Assembly: GCA_963822955.1 (NCBI GenBank)
Contig: CAWGJS010000002.1
Span: forward strand, 2,418,001 to 2,482,000
From: JAJYUU01 sp963822955
Lineage (GTDB): Bacteria; Actinomycetota; Actinomycetes; Streptosporangiales; Streptosporangiaceae
Length of the DNA stretch: 64,000 bases
Direction: 5' to 3'
The notes below the pieces were generated by a model, which did not search any database, was not told the origin of the DNA, and saw only the letters and a program-made list of their open reading frames with translations. Numbering within the stretch: the stretch's first letter is position 1; every line of letters begins with the position of its first letter. A program made the position numbers and the translations under genes. Below are positions 20,245 through 28,375 of the stretch, piece after piece.

Positions 20245-21131
20245 GCGGCAGGCGGGAACCAGTCGACGCTGACCGGGAACAAGTAACGGTCGGTGGCTGC
20301 GTTAAGGACGCGCCGGGCCTGGTGGAAGTGGGTGGCGTTGTCGCGCAGTGCCGTCACGGCAAGGGTCGTGGCGGACGGCACGGCACCAGCGCGGCTGGCC
20401 GCGAGCCGGTACCAGCCGGCGCCGAACCACTCGAACAGATCGGCCGGACTGAAGCCCACGGCGGGCGGGACCGGCAGCCCAGTGGTCCTGGCCAGCCGGG
20501 CCAGATCGAGACTTCCGGCGGCCGCGCGCTCGACCGAGGCCGGGAAGACGCCGGTCAGGAACAGGGCAAGATCTCCCAGCCGCCGCCAGACCGGCGGCCG
20601 GTCGGGCTCCGGCAGCGAGTCGAGCAGCATGGCGAGCCTCCCGAGGTCCAGATCGTTCCACCTCCGTCGGCGCATGCCGTGCGGGGTACGTGTCACGATG
20701 ACGCCGCTGGAGGAGCGCGCGAACGAGGCCAGCAGCTCCGCCAGGAACAGCCGATGGGCGGGGTCGGCCAGGTAAGCCGCCAGCTGTGGCCCGTCGAAAA
20801 CCGGGATGCGCAGCCGCGGCGTGGCGCGCTCAGGCGCGTACGTGGCCGTCCGGAGGTCGGCGGCGACCCGGTGAATTGCGGCCGCGAATACCAGGAACGG
20901 CGAGATCACCGCAAAGCGCGGCCCCTCGTCGGCGGAGGCCAGGTTGAGCAGTCCTGCCGAGACGCCGGGCCTGTCCAGCACGTCGAGTATCAGTTCAGGC
21001 ACGCGGCGCAGAGCCTGAACCCGCGCCTCGGCCTCCGTTGCTGAGACCTCGTCGGCGTGCACGAGCGCCCGCAGGTCGGCGTCCGTCAGGTGTGCCAGGT
21101 ACCTCGCGCCTATTTCATCGAGATCATCCAT
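20241..21131 (-). CDS. Hypothetical protein
   Basis: 296 residues that I do not recognise. The protein is mostly helical, with Ala/Leu-rich stretches (FLVFAAAIHRVAADLR, LAAYLADPAHRLFLAELL), the basic patch PHGMRRRRWND, and the C-terminal GWYRLAASR and HFHQARRVLNAATDRYLFP. The end resembles helical bundle proteins of actinomycetes that lack a named domain. No signal peptide or membrane helix is clear. Convergent with metH, overlapping by 4 bp. Confidence 0.65.
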
Positions 21132-21340
21132 CTTGTCATTGTGCGCCAGATCTCGCGGCCCGTCAGTTCTCGCCGGTCAGAGATGTCAGCCAGGGTGGGC
21201 AATATGTGCAGTTCTGGTCATCCCGTCGCAAACCCCTCGCGGCGATTCGGCGCAAAACCAGCGAACCCGCCCCTAATGGCGAGACCCTAGTGGCGGGCCG
21301 CCGTTGGCCCGCTTGCGCCTCATCGCCGAAGGGATCACCA

Positions 21341-21859
21341 ATGCGCCGCGCACCCGCCAAGCTCATCGCGATCATCGTCGCCGTGATTGCCGCCAGCGGC
21401 ACTGGCATCGCCGCCGCATCCGCCCAGGCGCCGGCGGCAGCGTCCCGTCACGGCGCCGAGCACTTCACGATCATCCTCACCTCGACCAGATCGGGTGTGA
21501 CCAGCGTCATTGCCACCGGCCTGTTCACCGACGGCGGCACCCTGAATCTCTTTTCGCGAGGGCCGTCCGCCGAGATGAAACTCGGCAATGGCACGATCCG
21601 GCTCACCCCCGGGAGCCATCGCGGTCCAAGTTCCAAGACGAACCCCGCCACGTGCCTCACAACAACGACCGAGCGCGGCACCTACAAACTCAGCCACGGC
21701 ACCGGCAGGTACACGGGCATCCGCGGCTCCGGCCATTTCGCCATCATTGACCGCGTCCTCTCGCACCACAAGCGCGGCGGCGCCTGCGTGACCACCCGCC
21801 CCCCGATTGCCGTCCAGGCAATCCTCACCTTCTCGGGTTCGGCAACGCTCCGCGACTGA
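21341..21859 (+). CDS. Secreted hypothetical protein
   Basis: 172 residues from ATG 21341 with GAAGGGA 6 nt upstream; the frame opens much earlier, but this start gives a clean signal peptide. N-terminal RRAPAK, a hydrophobic core (LIAIIVAVIAASGTGIAAAS) and an AQA cleavage-like site follow. The mature part is Ser/Thr/Gly-rich with repeated GTYKLSHGTGRYTG-like beta strands and two Cys (ATCL, GACV) that may form a disulfide. The allene-oxide-cyclase-like barrel of small secreted actinobacterial proteins is a possible fold. Function unknown. Confidence 0.7.
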   Translation: MRRAPAKLIAIIVAVIAASGTGIAAASAQAPAAASRHGAEHFTIILTSTRSGVTSVIATGLFTDGGTLNLFSRGPSAEMKLGNGTIRLTPGSHRGPSSKTNPATCLTTTTERGTYKLSHGTGRYTGIRGSGHFAIIDRVLSHHKRGGACVTTRPPIAVQAILTFSGSATLRD

Positions 21860-21885
21860 CCCCGCCCGACCCCTGCTGAGCGACC

Positions 21886-22557
21886 TCACGGCCACAGTTC
21901 GGTGAGCGAGCCGACCCGCAGGCCGGTCCAGTCAGACTCGCGGTTGTGATCGCGGTGCGCGTGCCAGTCCGGGCCGGCCAGCAGCACCGCGCGCATGCCG
22001 ATGCCGCTGGCGCCGGTCAGCTCCCGGCCGCCGCCGTCGCCGATGTAGACGCACCGGCCCGGGTCAGTTCCCAGATCGGCCGCGACCTTGCGGAAGAGCC
22101 GAGGGTCGGGCTTGCGCGTTCCCTCGATGCAGGAGAAAACAGGCGCGTCAACCACCGCTGCCAGCGGCAGCCGCGACCACGCGTCCGGCAGCTCGGTCGT
22201 GCAGTCCGAGACAAGACCAATTCCGAGTCCTGCGGAACGCAGCTGCCCGATCACGCCGAGCGCCTCGGGCCGCAGCACGAACGTCGACTCCTGAATCGCG
22301 CGTCGGGTCTGCGTGGCCTTCGTCAGCTGCGCCTCGCTCAGCGGCACACCGAGTCGTTCGGCGAGCGCCGCCATCGTCTGCCGGGCGTCACCGAGTGCTC
22401 CGCTGATCCGCTCGGGAAAGCTGTCCTCCATAACCTGCAGGAGCGCTGCGGGTGATACTTCCAGCACCGTCGCGAGCTGGGCCGCGTTGCGCGCCCACGC
22501 CTCGCTCGAGCTGACGGGAGTCAGCGTGCCGAAAAAGTCGAAGACTACCGCGGTCAT
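21886..22557 (-). CDS. HAD-superfamily hydrolase
   Basis: About 223 residues. HAD motif I is VVFDFFGTLTP (nucleophile Asp and acid Asp replaced by Gly-Thr spacing as in the Phe-Phe-Gly subgroup). Motif II is GLVSDCTTE. Motif III carries the Lys in GTRKPDPRLF. Motif IV is YIGDGGGREL. The cap is helical, as in subclass I. It is probably a small-molecule phosphatase or dehalogenase-like enzyme; the substrate is not evident. ATG 22557 is preferred because motif I follows at once; GTG 22578 or 22608 are alternatives. Confidence 0.83.
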   Translation of the reverse strand: MTAVVFDFFGTLTPVSSSEAWARNAAQLATVLEVSPAALLQVMEDSFPERISGALGDARQTMAALAERLGVPLSEAQLTKATQTRRAIQESTFVLRPEALGVIGQLRSAGLGIGLVSDCTTELPDAWSRLPLAAVVDAPVFSCIEGTRKPDPRLFRKVAADLGTDPGRCVYIGDGGGRELTGASGIGMRAVLLAGPDWHAHRDHNRESDWTGLRVGSLTELWP

Positions 22558-22710
22558 GCCGTCCGTCAGACCCGTCACGGGATCATCCTGGCAAATTGGG
22601 TTGAGCATGCGCTAGCTGGCCAGCCTCGGCGGACCGCGTTACCCTCGGGGAGGTCTCACGGTCTCCCCAACGATGGCTCAGGTGCGCCGCAAAGTACCAG
22701 CTCCCCTCAC

Positions 22711-22872
22711 GTGATCGCTGCGACGCTCGGCCACGAGCAGGACGGCATTCCGCCCGAGGCGCTTGACCTGGTGGACGCTGCGGTGGAGATCCCGATGATC
22801 GGCACGGACTACAGCCTGAACGTGGCCGTAGCCGGCTCGCTCGTGCTGTACCGGCTAGCCGGCTTCCTCTAG
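22711..22872 (+). pseudogene. Remnant of a SpoU/TrmH-type RNA 2'-O-methyltransferase (C-terminal end)
   Basis: In the 313-bp gap between the HAD gene and the TPR gene, 53 codons read as the end of a SPOUT methyltransferase. Motif 2 appears as TLGHEQDGIPPEAL and motif 3 as EIPMIGTDYSLNVAVAGSL, followed by LYRLAGFL and a stop. These motifs bind SAM in the trefoil knot. No N-terminal part is found in any frame upstream (22609-22710 shows nothing recognisable), and no ribosome site precedes GTG 22711. It is best read as a decayed gene end. Confidence 0.75.
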
Positions 22873-22921
22873 GTACCCGGTACGCAGCGTTCGCGGCGTT
22901 CGCGGCGCTAACATCGGCGTC

Positions 22922-23848
22922 ATGACGACGGAGCTGAACGTCTGGGCGATCCTTGCCGAGGGTGATGACGCGCTCACCGAGGCTGCGTTCCGCACCGGGG
23001 ACTTTGGCCGGGCTCGCGAGCTGCTTGAATCCGCACGCGATGCGGCGGCCAGCGGTGGCGACGTTGCCGCGCAAGCCCGGTCGCTGGACCTGCTCGGCCT
23101 GCTCATGCACTACGAGAACATCACCACGCTCATGGGCGGCTCGGCCGTGAGCGCTGACGCCATCGACGCCGAGGAGCGGATGTTCCGCCAAGCTCTCGGC
23201 TGCTGGCAGCAGCTCGGTGAGCCGGTCGGCGCGGCACAGTCGATGTTCGGCCTGGGACTGGTCTTCCAGGTGCTGCATAGCGACTGGATGACGGCGATGC
23301 CGTACTACTGGCAGGCGCTCGGCGTGGTGAGCGACCCGGATGCGAAGGCTGACCTGTACCTGCGCTCGGAGGTACACCGGCATGTGGGCTTCTATTTCCT
23401 GGTCGAAGCCCAGCAGCCTGGCGAGGCCGAGCGTCACCTGCAGTTCTCTCTTGATCTGCGCGAGGAGCTCGGCGACTCGAGGCGGATCCCGAGCGGGCTC
23501 CTGGCGCTGGGCCAGGCCGTGCTTGAGGCGGGCGGCCGTGACCGCGCCGTCGAACTGCTCCGGCGCGCGGTCGCCGAAGCGCGCACGGCCGAGCTGCTGC
23601 CGGAGCGGATCAGGGAGGCAGAGCGCGCACTAGCTGAGGCCGAGGGGGAACTGGGCAGTTCAGCAAAGCCCAGTTCCGACACCGACGTGCCAGCCGAAGG
23701 CGAGGCCGCGGCCGACGAGGAAGCCAAGCCCGCAGCCGACGGCGAGGCCGCGGCCGACGAGGAAGCCCAGGCCACAGCCGAAGGCGAGGCCGCGGCCGAC
23801 GAGGAAGCCCAGCCCACAGCCGACGGCGAAGCCCAAGCCGACGACTGA
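22922..23848 (+). CDS. TPR-like protein with acidic C-terminal repeats
   Basis: 308 residues. Residues about 1-240 are helical repeats of TPR type: FRTGDFGRARELLESARDAA, then MFRQALGCWQQLGEPVGAAQ, ERHLQFSLDLREELGDSRRI, and AVELLRRAVAEARTAELLPE. The last 60 residues are low-complexity: three full copies and one partial copy of a 14-residue unit (AEGEAAADEEAKPA), very acidic and Ala-rich. It probably acts as a cytoplasmic scaffold. No enzyme domain is seen. Homologues of the TPR part in actinomycetes are annotated hypothetical. Confidence 0.72.
   Translation: MTTELNVWAILAEGDDALTEAAFRTGDFGRARELLESARDAAASGGDVAAQARSLDLLGLLMHYENITTLMGGSAVSADAIDAEERMFRQALGCWQQLGEPVGAAQSMFGLGLVFQVLHSDWMTAMPYYWQALGVVSDPDAKADLYLRSEVHRHVGFYFLVEAQQPGEAERHLQFSLDLREELGDSRRIPSGLLALGQAVLEAGGRDRAVELLRRAVAEARTAELLPERIREAERALAEAEGELGSSAKPSSDTDVPAEGEAAADEEAKPAADGEAAADEEAQATAEGEAAADEEAQPTADGEAQADD
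23693..23839 (+). repeat. 42-bp in-frame tandem repeat
   Basis: Three and a half copies of a 42-bp unit encode the 14-residue acidic repeat of the TPR protein. Copies differ by a few bases, and each preserves the frame. Copy number is likely to vary between strains by slippage. Confidence 0.8.
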
Positions 23849-23860
23849 AGATCTGGTCGG

Positions 23861-24073
23861 TTACCGAGGCTCGTATGCCCGCAGGAATGCGCGCGCGCCG
23901 CTCGTGGCCATCCGCCTGATCTCTGCGTCCGTGAGCGGCATGGCCCCGAACAGCGAGCGATTGTTCATCTGGCCCATCGTGAGCGAGAAGAGGTGGTTAG
24001 CCGCCTCCGTTGGCTCGGGCACGTCAAGCAGGCCGCGCGCAGCAGATACCAGCAGGACGCGAACGCCGGCCCG
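23861..24073 (-). pseudogene. Remnant of a TetR/AcrR-family regulator (C-terminal end)
   Basis: Minus-strand codons read LLDVPEPTEAANHLFSLTMG, then QMNNRSLFGAMPLTDAEIRR and a final ARAFLRAYEPR before the stop (23861-23863). This matches the dimerisation end of AefR-like TetR regulators (TMGxxxNRSLFG, ARAFLRAY). An in-frame TAG at about 24074 and the absence of any HTH region show that the DNA-binding half is gone. No start codon with a ribosome site is visible. Confidence 0.72.
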
Positions 24074-24145
24074 CCACTAACCCGGCAGCAGAACGTACGG
24101 AGCGCTGAGCGTCCTCCCCGTCGAGACCTGAACCGCCCCTCCGGG

Positions 24146-24187
24146 CCGTCAGCCGCGGTAGCCCATGACCGCTACCGCGGCTGACGG
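24146..24187 (-). terminator. Strong terminator after the NlpC/P60 gene
   Basis: A perfect 17-bp stem (CCGTCAGCCGCGGTAGC and its complement) with an 8-nt loop lies 19 bp beyond the stop codon of the minus-strand NlpC/P60 gene. Confidence 0.88.
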
Positions 24188-24205
24188 CCTGGCAGCCGGA
24201 CCTTG

Positions 24206-24793
24206 CTACATGCGCACTCTGAAGTACATCGTCGGGTGCCAGTAGCTGTTCATCCGGTGGTACCCGATGCTCGTGCCTGGCGCCGCGGCGCCGAAGGTCC
24301 AGTTGCCCCCGGCATAGAGCTCGACGTGCCCGGTCCCGAAGAAGGCCAGGTCGCCACGCCTGGCATGTGACTTGCGGATCCGGACCAGGCGCCAGCTGCC
24401 TAGCATCTCGTACGTCGTGCGCGGCAATCTGATCCCGCGCGCGAGGTAGGCCGCGTACACCAGGCCGGAGCAGTCGAACCCGGCCGGACCGGTGCCGCCC
24501 CAGATGTACGGTTTGCCGCGCTGCTCCACTGCCCAGTGCCAGATGGAGAGCCGCATCCTGCGAGCCGCCCTCATGGCGGCTTCGGCCGCAACCCAGGCCC
24601 GAGACGGATGGGCTGTTCGGATTGAGTTGCGAGGCGCCGTCATGACGGATGCGGCAGCCGCCCGAGCCGGAAGCGGCTGGGCTATTCCGATTGATGCGAT
24701 GGAGAGGAGGAGGACCGCGAGCGCGATCTGCACCACGCGGCGCAGTTGATAAAGGAACCGGTTGGCTGCGCAGCGGGTGATACTTCCGTCCAC
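24206..24793 (-). CDS. Secreted NlpC/P60 peptidoglycan hydrolase
   Basis: 195 residues. An N-terminal signal segment runs from about 17 to 45 (VVQIALAVLLLSIASIGIA, then ARA). The NlpC/P60 domain covers 85-195, with catalytic Cys108 (GFDCSGLVYAAY) and His156 (GHVELYAG), and His179 (GYHRMN) as the likely third residue. KPYIWGGTGPAG precedes the Cys as usual. It should cut D-Glu to diamino-acid bonds in the cell wall. The start is a GTG without a strong ribosome site. The 400-bp upstream region contains a hairpin that could control expression. Confidence 0.87.
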   Translation of the reverse strand: MDGSITRCAANRFLYQLRRVVQIALAVLLLSIASIGIAQPLPARAAAASVMTAPRNSIRTAHPSRAWVAAEAAMRAARRMRLSIWHWAVEQRGKPYIWGGTGPAGFDCSGLVYAAYLARGIRLPRTTYEMLGSWRLVRIRKSHARRGDLAFFGTGHVELYAGGNWTFGAAAPGTSIGYHRMNSYWHPTMYFRVRM

Positions 24794-24828
24794 ACGTTAC
24801 TTTCTGTCGCAGTTGCGCCCGGACGGGA

Positions 24829-24872
24829 CACAGGCGCCTGACCGGGGGAATGTACCAGGTCAGGCGCTTGTG
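24829..24872 (-). promoter_or_regulatory. Hairpin in the leader of the NlpC/P60 gene
   Basis: A 15-bp stem with one mismatch and a 14-nt loop lies 36 nt upstream of the start. It could act as a transcription attenuator. The region from 24794 to 25200 has no gene. It is markedly A+T-richer than its surroundings around 24900-25080 and contains GTAAG-N4-CTTAC (24985-24998). C-di-AMP riboswitches often precede such genes in actinobacteria, but only a GGGGCTAATC stretch on the minus strand resembles the core, which is not enough to call one. Confidence 0.35.
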
Positions 24873-25200
24873 AAAACGCAGCTAAGGCGACACGTTTTGC
24901 CATGGGCAGTTATTCCGGCGCCATTATTGAGTCTTCATTCTGAAGATCATTCCGCTCATAACACCTGATTAGCCCCACCGCATCGTAAGTATTCTTACTG
25001 ATATATCTGGCATAACGGGCGCGAGCATAGGAATGCCTTTGCTGGCGGAAAGATTGGCTAAATTCCAACGACAGCGAATCCGGCTAAATAGGAGCGTAGT
25101 CCGCATATCCCCACACACTGCCAGCCGCCGTCGCCTTCGCCATCGCGCACGACCGCCCTCATGCCCGATCGCCCGCTGCCGGGCCGTTCAGCGGCAGATG

Positions 25201-25242
25201 GATGCCGGATTGCTGGGGCAATGACCCCAGTAATCCGGCATC
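25201..25242 (-). terminator. Terminator after the MttB-family gene
   Basis: An 18-bp stem: GATGCCGGATT pairs with AATCCGGCATC, one G-U wobble follows, and CTGGGG pairs with CCCCAG around a 6-nt loop. It begins 16 bp past the stop of the minus-strand gene. Confidence 0.88.
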
Positions 25243-25257
25243 GATCTAGGCGCGTGG

Positions 25258-26697
25258 TCAGTCGCCGAGCTCCGCGCGCCGCCGCGTCACGTACTCCTCG
25301 AGCTCCGCCCGGATGGCGTCGTCCAGCGGCGGCTGCTGGTACTCCGCCAGGGTCTTGGCGCAGATGTCGCTGGCCCGCGCCGCCGCGTCCTTCCCGCCGA
25401 GCTTCAGCCAGCGCTCGTAGTTGGCGGTTGATGACAGCAGCGGCCGGTAGAAGCACTCGCGGAAGCGCTCCATGGTGTGCTGCGCCCCGAGGAAGTGACC
25501 GCCATGTCCGACCTCCTCGTGCGCGCCGAACGCCAGCGAGTCCTCGTCGATCTCCAGCGGCGTGAACTCGACCCGGAGCATCCGCAGCAGCTCGATGTCG
25601 ACGATGAACTTCTCGTAGCACGACACCAGGCCGCCCTCCAGCCAGCCCGCCGCGTGCATGACCCAGTTCGTGCCGGCCAGGAACGTCGGCAGCAGCGTCA
25701 TCAGCGACTCATAGGCTGCCTGCGCGTCGCAGGTCTGACTGGAGTTCAGGCCGCCGCCGGTCCGGAACGGCAGCCCGTAATGCCGCGCCAGCTGCCCCGT
25801 GCACAGCAGGCCGATGCCCGATTCCGGCGTGCCGAAGCTCGGCGAACCGGACTGCATGTCGATATTGGACAGGAACGAGCCGAAGATGACGGGGCAGCCT
25901 GGCCGGATCAGCTGAGCCAGGGCGATCCCCGACAGCGCCTCGGCCAGCTGCTGCACGAGCGCGGCCGGGATCGTGACTGGCGACATAGCACCCATGAGCA
26001 GGAACGGGGTTAGCACCACCGGCTGCCTGGCGGCACAGTACTCGAATTGGGCGTCGAGCATCCGGTCGTCCCAGCGCAGCGGCGAATTGCAGTTGATCAG
26101 GGATATCGTCGCGGGTACCGCCTCGATGGCCGCCCGGCCGCCGAACAGGATCTCGGACATGGCGATGGTGTCGGCGGCATTGGGCCCGGACACGACGTTC
26201 CCCATGTAGATCTTGTCGGTCAGCGTCTGCAGCGCGTAGATCATGTCCAGGTGCCGCGAGTCGAGCGGGGTGTCGTTCGGCTCGCAGATCACGCCCCCCG
26301 CTGAGTCCAGTTCCCTGAACGACTGCGAGAGCATGCACAGGCGGCGGAAGTCCTCCATGCTGGCGTCGCGGCGCACGGCGCCCTCGCGCACGAACGGCGA
26401 TCCGTAGACCGCGCCGAAGACCATATCGTCCCCGCCGATGTGGACGCTGTTAGCCGGATTCCTGGCCTGCACGTCGAACTCGCGGGGCGCCAGCGCCACC
26501 TGCTCGAGGACGAAGTCCGGGTCGAGGTAGACGACCTCGCCGTCGGTCTTCTGGCCGGCCTTCCGGAACAACTCGACCGCCTCGGGCTTCGCGAACTGCA
26601 CGCCGATCTCCGAGACGATCCGCCGCCAGCCCCTCTCGAGCACTGCGATCGCGTCGGGCGACAGGATCTCGTACCTCGGCATCGTGTTACGGAACAT
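25258..26697 (-). CDS. MttB-family corrinoid methyltransferase without pyrrolysine (MtgB-like)
   Basis: 479 residues from ATG 26697 with GAGGTGG 7 nt upstream; the frame opens earlier at 26994 without a site. It aligns over its length with the trimethylamine methyltransferase superfamily: GWRRIVSEIGVQFAKPEAVE, FVREGAVRRDASMEDFRRL, a central NCNSPLRWDDRMLDAQFEY, and the late SSQTCDAQAAYESLMTLLPT and HAAGWLEGGLVSCYEKFIVD blocks. No amber codon interrupts it, so it is a non-pyrrolysine member. Characterised relatives such as MtgB demethylate glycine betaine, and others use proline betaine, carnitine or gamma-butyrobetaine. It is divergent from the IclR/corrinoid operon, whose corrinoid protein is its likely methyl acceptor. 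Confidence 0.88.
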   Translation of the reverse strand: MFRNTMPRYEILSPDAIAVLERGWRRIVSEIGVQFAKPEAVELFRKAGQKTDGEVVYLDPDFVLEQVALAPREFDVQARNPANSVHIGGDDMVFGAVYGSPFVREGAVRRDASMEDFRRLCMLSQSFRELDSAGGVICEPNDTPLDSRHLDMIYALQTLTDKIYMGNVVSGPNAADTIAMSEILFGGRAAIEAVPATISLINCNSPLRWDDRMLDAQFEYCAARQPVVLTPFLLMGAMSPVTIPAALVQQLAEALSGIALAQLIRPGCPVIFGSFLSNIDMQSGSPSFGTPESGIGLLCTGQLARHYGLPFRTGGGLNSSQTCDAQAAYESLMTLLPTFLAGTNWVMHAAGWLEGGLVSCYEKFIVDIELLRMLRVEFTPLEIDEDSLAFGAHEEVGHGGHFLGAQHTMERFRECFYRPLLSSTANYERWLKLGGKDAAARASDICAKTLAEYQQPPLDDAIRAELEEYVTRRRAELGD

Positions 26698-26755
26698 TGC
26701 CACCTCAGCAGTGCAGCGGGTAACGGCATGGCGCCAGCTAAACAAAGCGGCTGGC

Positions 26756-26806
26756 TTGACCAGCATAATGACCAACTCTAGGATCACATCGTAGAACAAG
26801 AGATCC
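26756..26806 (+). promoter_or_regulatory. Promoter and operator candidates between mttB-like and IclR genes
   Basis: TTGACC (26756-26761), 17 bp and TAGGAT (26779-26784) form a good promoter toward the IclR gene. A direct repeat TGACCA occurs at 26757 and 26769 (12-bp period), overlapping the -35. GGATC-N16-GATCC (26781-26806) is an inverted repeat over the -10 and transcript start. Either could bind the IclR-type regulator and control both divergent units. Confidence 0.5.
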
Positions 26807-26851
26807 GCATTATGGAACTCACCGAAACCGCGACTTCCCGAGAGGTTCGGG

Positions 26852-27659
26852 GTGACCAGTCCGACCGGAACCCAGGCCGTCGACCGGGCGGCGCAGCTGC
26901 TCGTCGAGGTTGCCAGGCACCGCGACCCGGTCTCCTTCACCGAGCTGATCGCCGTGAGCGGGCTGGCTAAAAGCACGACCTCCAGGCTTCTCACCGCCCT
27001 GGAGCGGAACGGGCTAGTCCGCCGTGATGTCGCCGGCCGCTTCTCGCCCGGTGAGGTGTTCCTGTCCTATGCCTGGCGCGGCGGCGCCGAGGCGGACCTG
27101 GTCGCGCTTGCCCAGCCGGTGCTCGCACAGCTCGGCGAGCAGACCGGCGAGACCATCAACCTGGGCGTACCGCGCGACGGCGGCCTCGTCGAGCAGGTCG
27201 CCCAGGTGGACAGCAAGTACCTGATCGGCGGCACAAACTGGGTCGGCCTGACGGTGCCGCTGCACTGCGCGGCGCTCGGCAAGGTGCTGCTCGCATTCGG
27301 AGCCGCCGAGCTGCCTAAGGGCCGGCTCGAGCGCCGCACCGCGCGGACCATCACGAGCCGGTCCGCCCTGGCGGCCGAGCTTGCCCTGGTGCTGCGAGCG
27401 TGGGTACGCCGTGACCATCGAGGAGCTCGAGCCCGGCCTGGTCGCCGTGGCCGCACCGGTATTCGCTGGCGGGCCCGCAGCCGTCGGTGCCATCTCGGTG
27501 TCCGGGCCAGCCAGCCGCCTGACCGGCAGCCAGCTCCCGGCCGCGGCGGACAGCTGCATGGCCGCAGCGCGCTCCCTGTCGGCGCAGCTCGGGCACAGTC
27601 CGCATGCTCGCGCGGGAGCCCGCACCATTTCGAATCACCCGGAGGAAGGTACGCCGTGA
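26852..27659 (+). pseudogene. IclR-family regulator, broken by a +1 frameshift
   Basis: The N-terminal winged helix (about 1-75: SFTELIAVSGLAKSTTSRLL, TALERNGLVRRDVAGRF) and the start of the ligand domain read in one frame to about 27390. The rest (RGYAVTIEELEPGLVAVAAP, VFAGGPAAVGAISVSGP) continues in another frame to the stop at 27657-27659. The junction ELALVLR/RGYAV restores the IclR consensus if one base near 27393 is removed. In the first frame the reading runs on into the corrinoid gene and gives an artificial 490-residue fusion. Either the regulator is inactive or the base is an assembly error. GTG start, GAGG nearby. IclR proteins usually repress catabolic operons. Confidence 0.82.
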
Positions 27660-28324
27660 CGAGAGACGAGCTGCTCCGCCAGCTATATGACTTCACCCTG
27701 GTCGGCAATGGTCCCGAGGTAATCAGCCTCACCCGGCAGGGACTGGACCTCGGCCTCGGGCCGGAGGTGCTGCTGTATGAGGCGCTGATCCCGTCGCTGG
27801 AAGAGGTAGGCGCTCGGTTCGAGCGGGGCGACTTCTTCGTGCCGGAGATGCTGATCGCTGGCAAGGCGATGGCCGGCGCCCTGGAAATACTCCGGCCGCT
27901 GCTGGCCGAGACCGGCGCGCAGACGATCGGCAAGATCGTGATGGGCACTGTCAAGGGTGACGTCCACGACATCGGCAAGAACCTGGTCAACATCATGTTC
28001 GAGGGGGCAGGCTTCGAGGTCATCGACCTCGGCGTCCAGGTGGCACCGGAGAAGTTCCTGGACGCGATCCGCGAGCACCAGCCAGACATCGTTGGGTTCT
28101 CGGCGTTCCTGACCACGACGATGCCGATGTTCAAGGCCAACATCAACGCCCTCCAGAAGGCCGGGATGCGCGATCAGGTCATCGTGATGGTCGGCGGCGC
28201 GCCCGTGACTCAGGAGTACGCCAACGTAGTAGGTGCTGACGGCTACGCCGCGGACGCCTCGGCCGCCGTCGTGAGGGCCAAGGAACTGCTGCTGGAGCGG
28301 CGTCGCGCTGTTGCGCCCGCCTGA
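27656..28324 (+). CDS. Methyl-accepting corrinoid protein (MttC/MtbC/MtgC type)
   Basis: 222 residues. Helical cap at about 1-85 (DELLRQLYDFTLVGNGPEVI, LIPSLEEVGARFERGDFFVP). Cobalamin-binding Rossmann domain at about 88-215 with the cobalt ligand His104 in VKGDVHDIGKNLV, then GFSAFLTTTMPMF and VMVGGAPVTQEYA. It carries the methyl group from substrate methyltransferase to pterin methyltransferase. GTG 27656 overlaps the IclR stop by 4 nt (GTGA), with CGGAGGAAGG upstream, so the two are translationally coupled. The MttB-like protein across the divergent promoter is the expected donor partner. Confidence 0.93.
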   Translation: MTRDELLRQLYDFTLVGNGPEVISLTRQGLDLGLGPEVLLYEALIPSLEEVGARFERGDFFVPEMLIAGKAMAGALEILRPLLAETGAQTIGKIVMGTVKGDVHDIGKNLVNIMFEGAGFEVIDLGVQVAPEKFLDAIREHQPDIVGFSAFLTTTMPMFKANINALQKAGMRDQVIVMVGGAPVTQEYANVVGADGYAADASAAVVRAKELLLERRRAVAPA

Positions 28325-28375
28325 CCGCCCGCCGACCACAATCCGCACTGCAGACAACGAACGGATGCACCTGCG

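Noticed and set aside
24794..25200. C-di-AMP (ydaO-type) riboswitch before the NlpC/P60 gene
   Set aside because: Only one short stretch resembles the core; the conserved closing helices and the GACAGCUAAC-like segment were not found.
25258..26697. Pyrrolysine in the MttB-family protein
   Set aside because: The gene is open through its whole length without an in-frame amber codon, and no pyl genes are in the window.
26852..28324. A 490-residue fusion of an IclR regulator and a corrinoid protein
   Set aside because: The stretch between the two domains is out-of-frame IclR sequence; the correct second half of IclR and a coupled GTG start for the corrinoid protein are both present in the proper frames.
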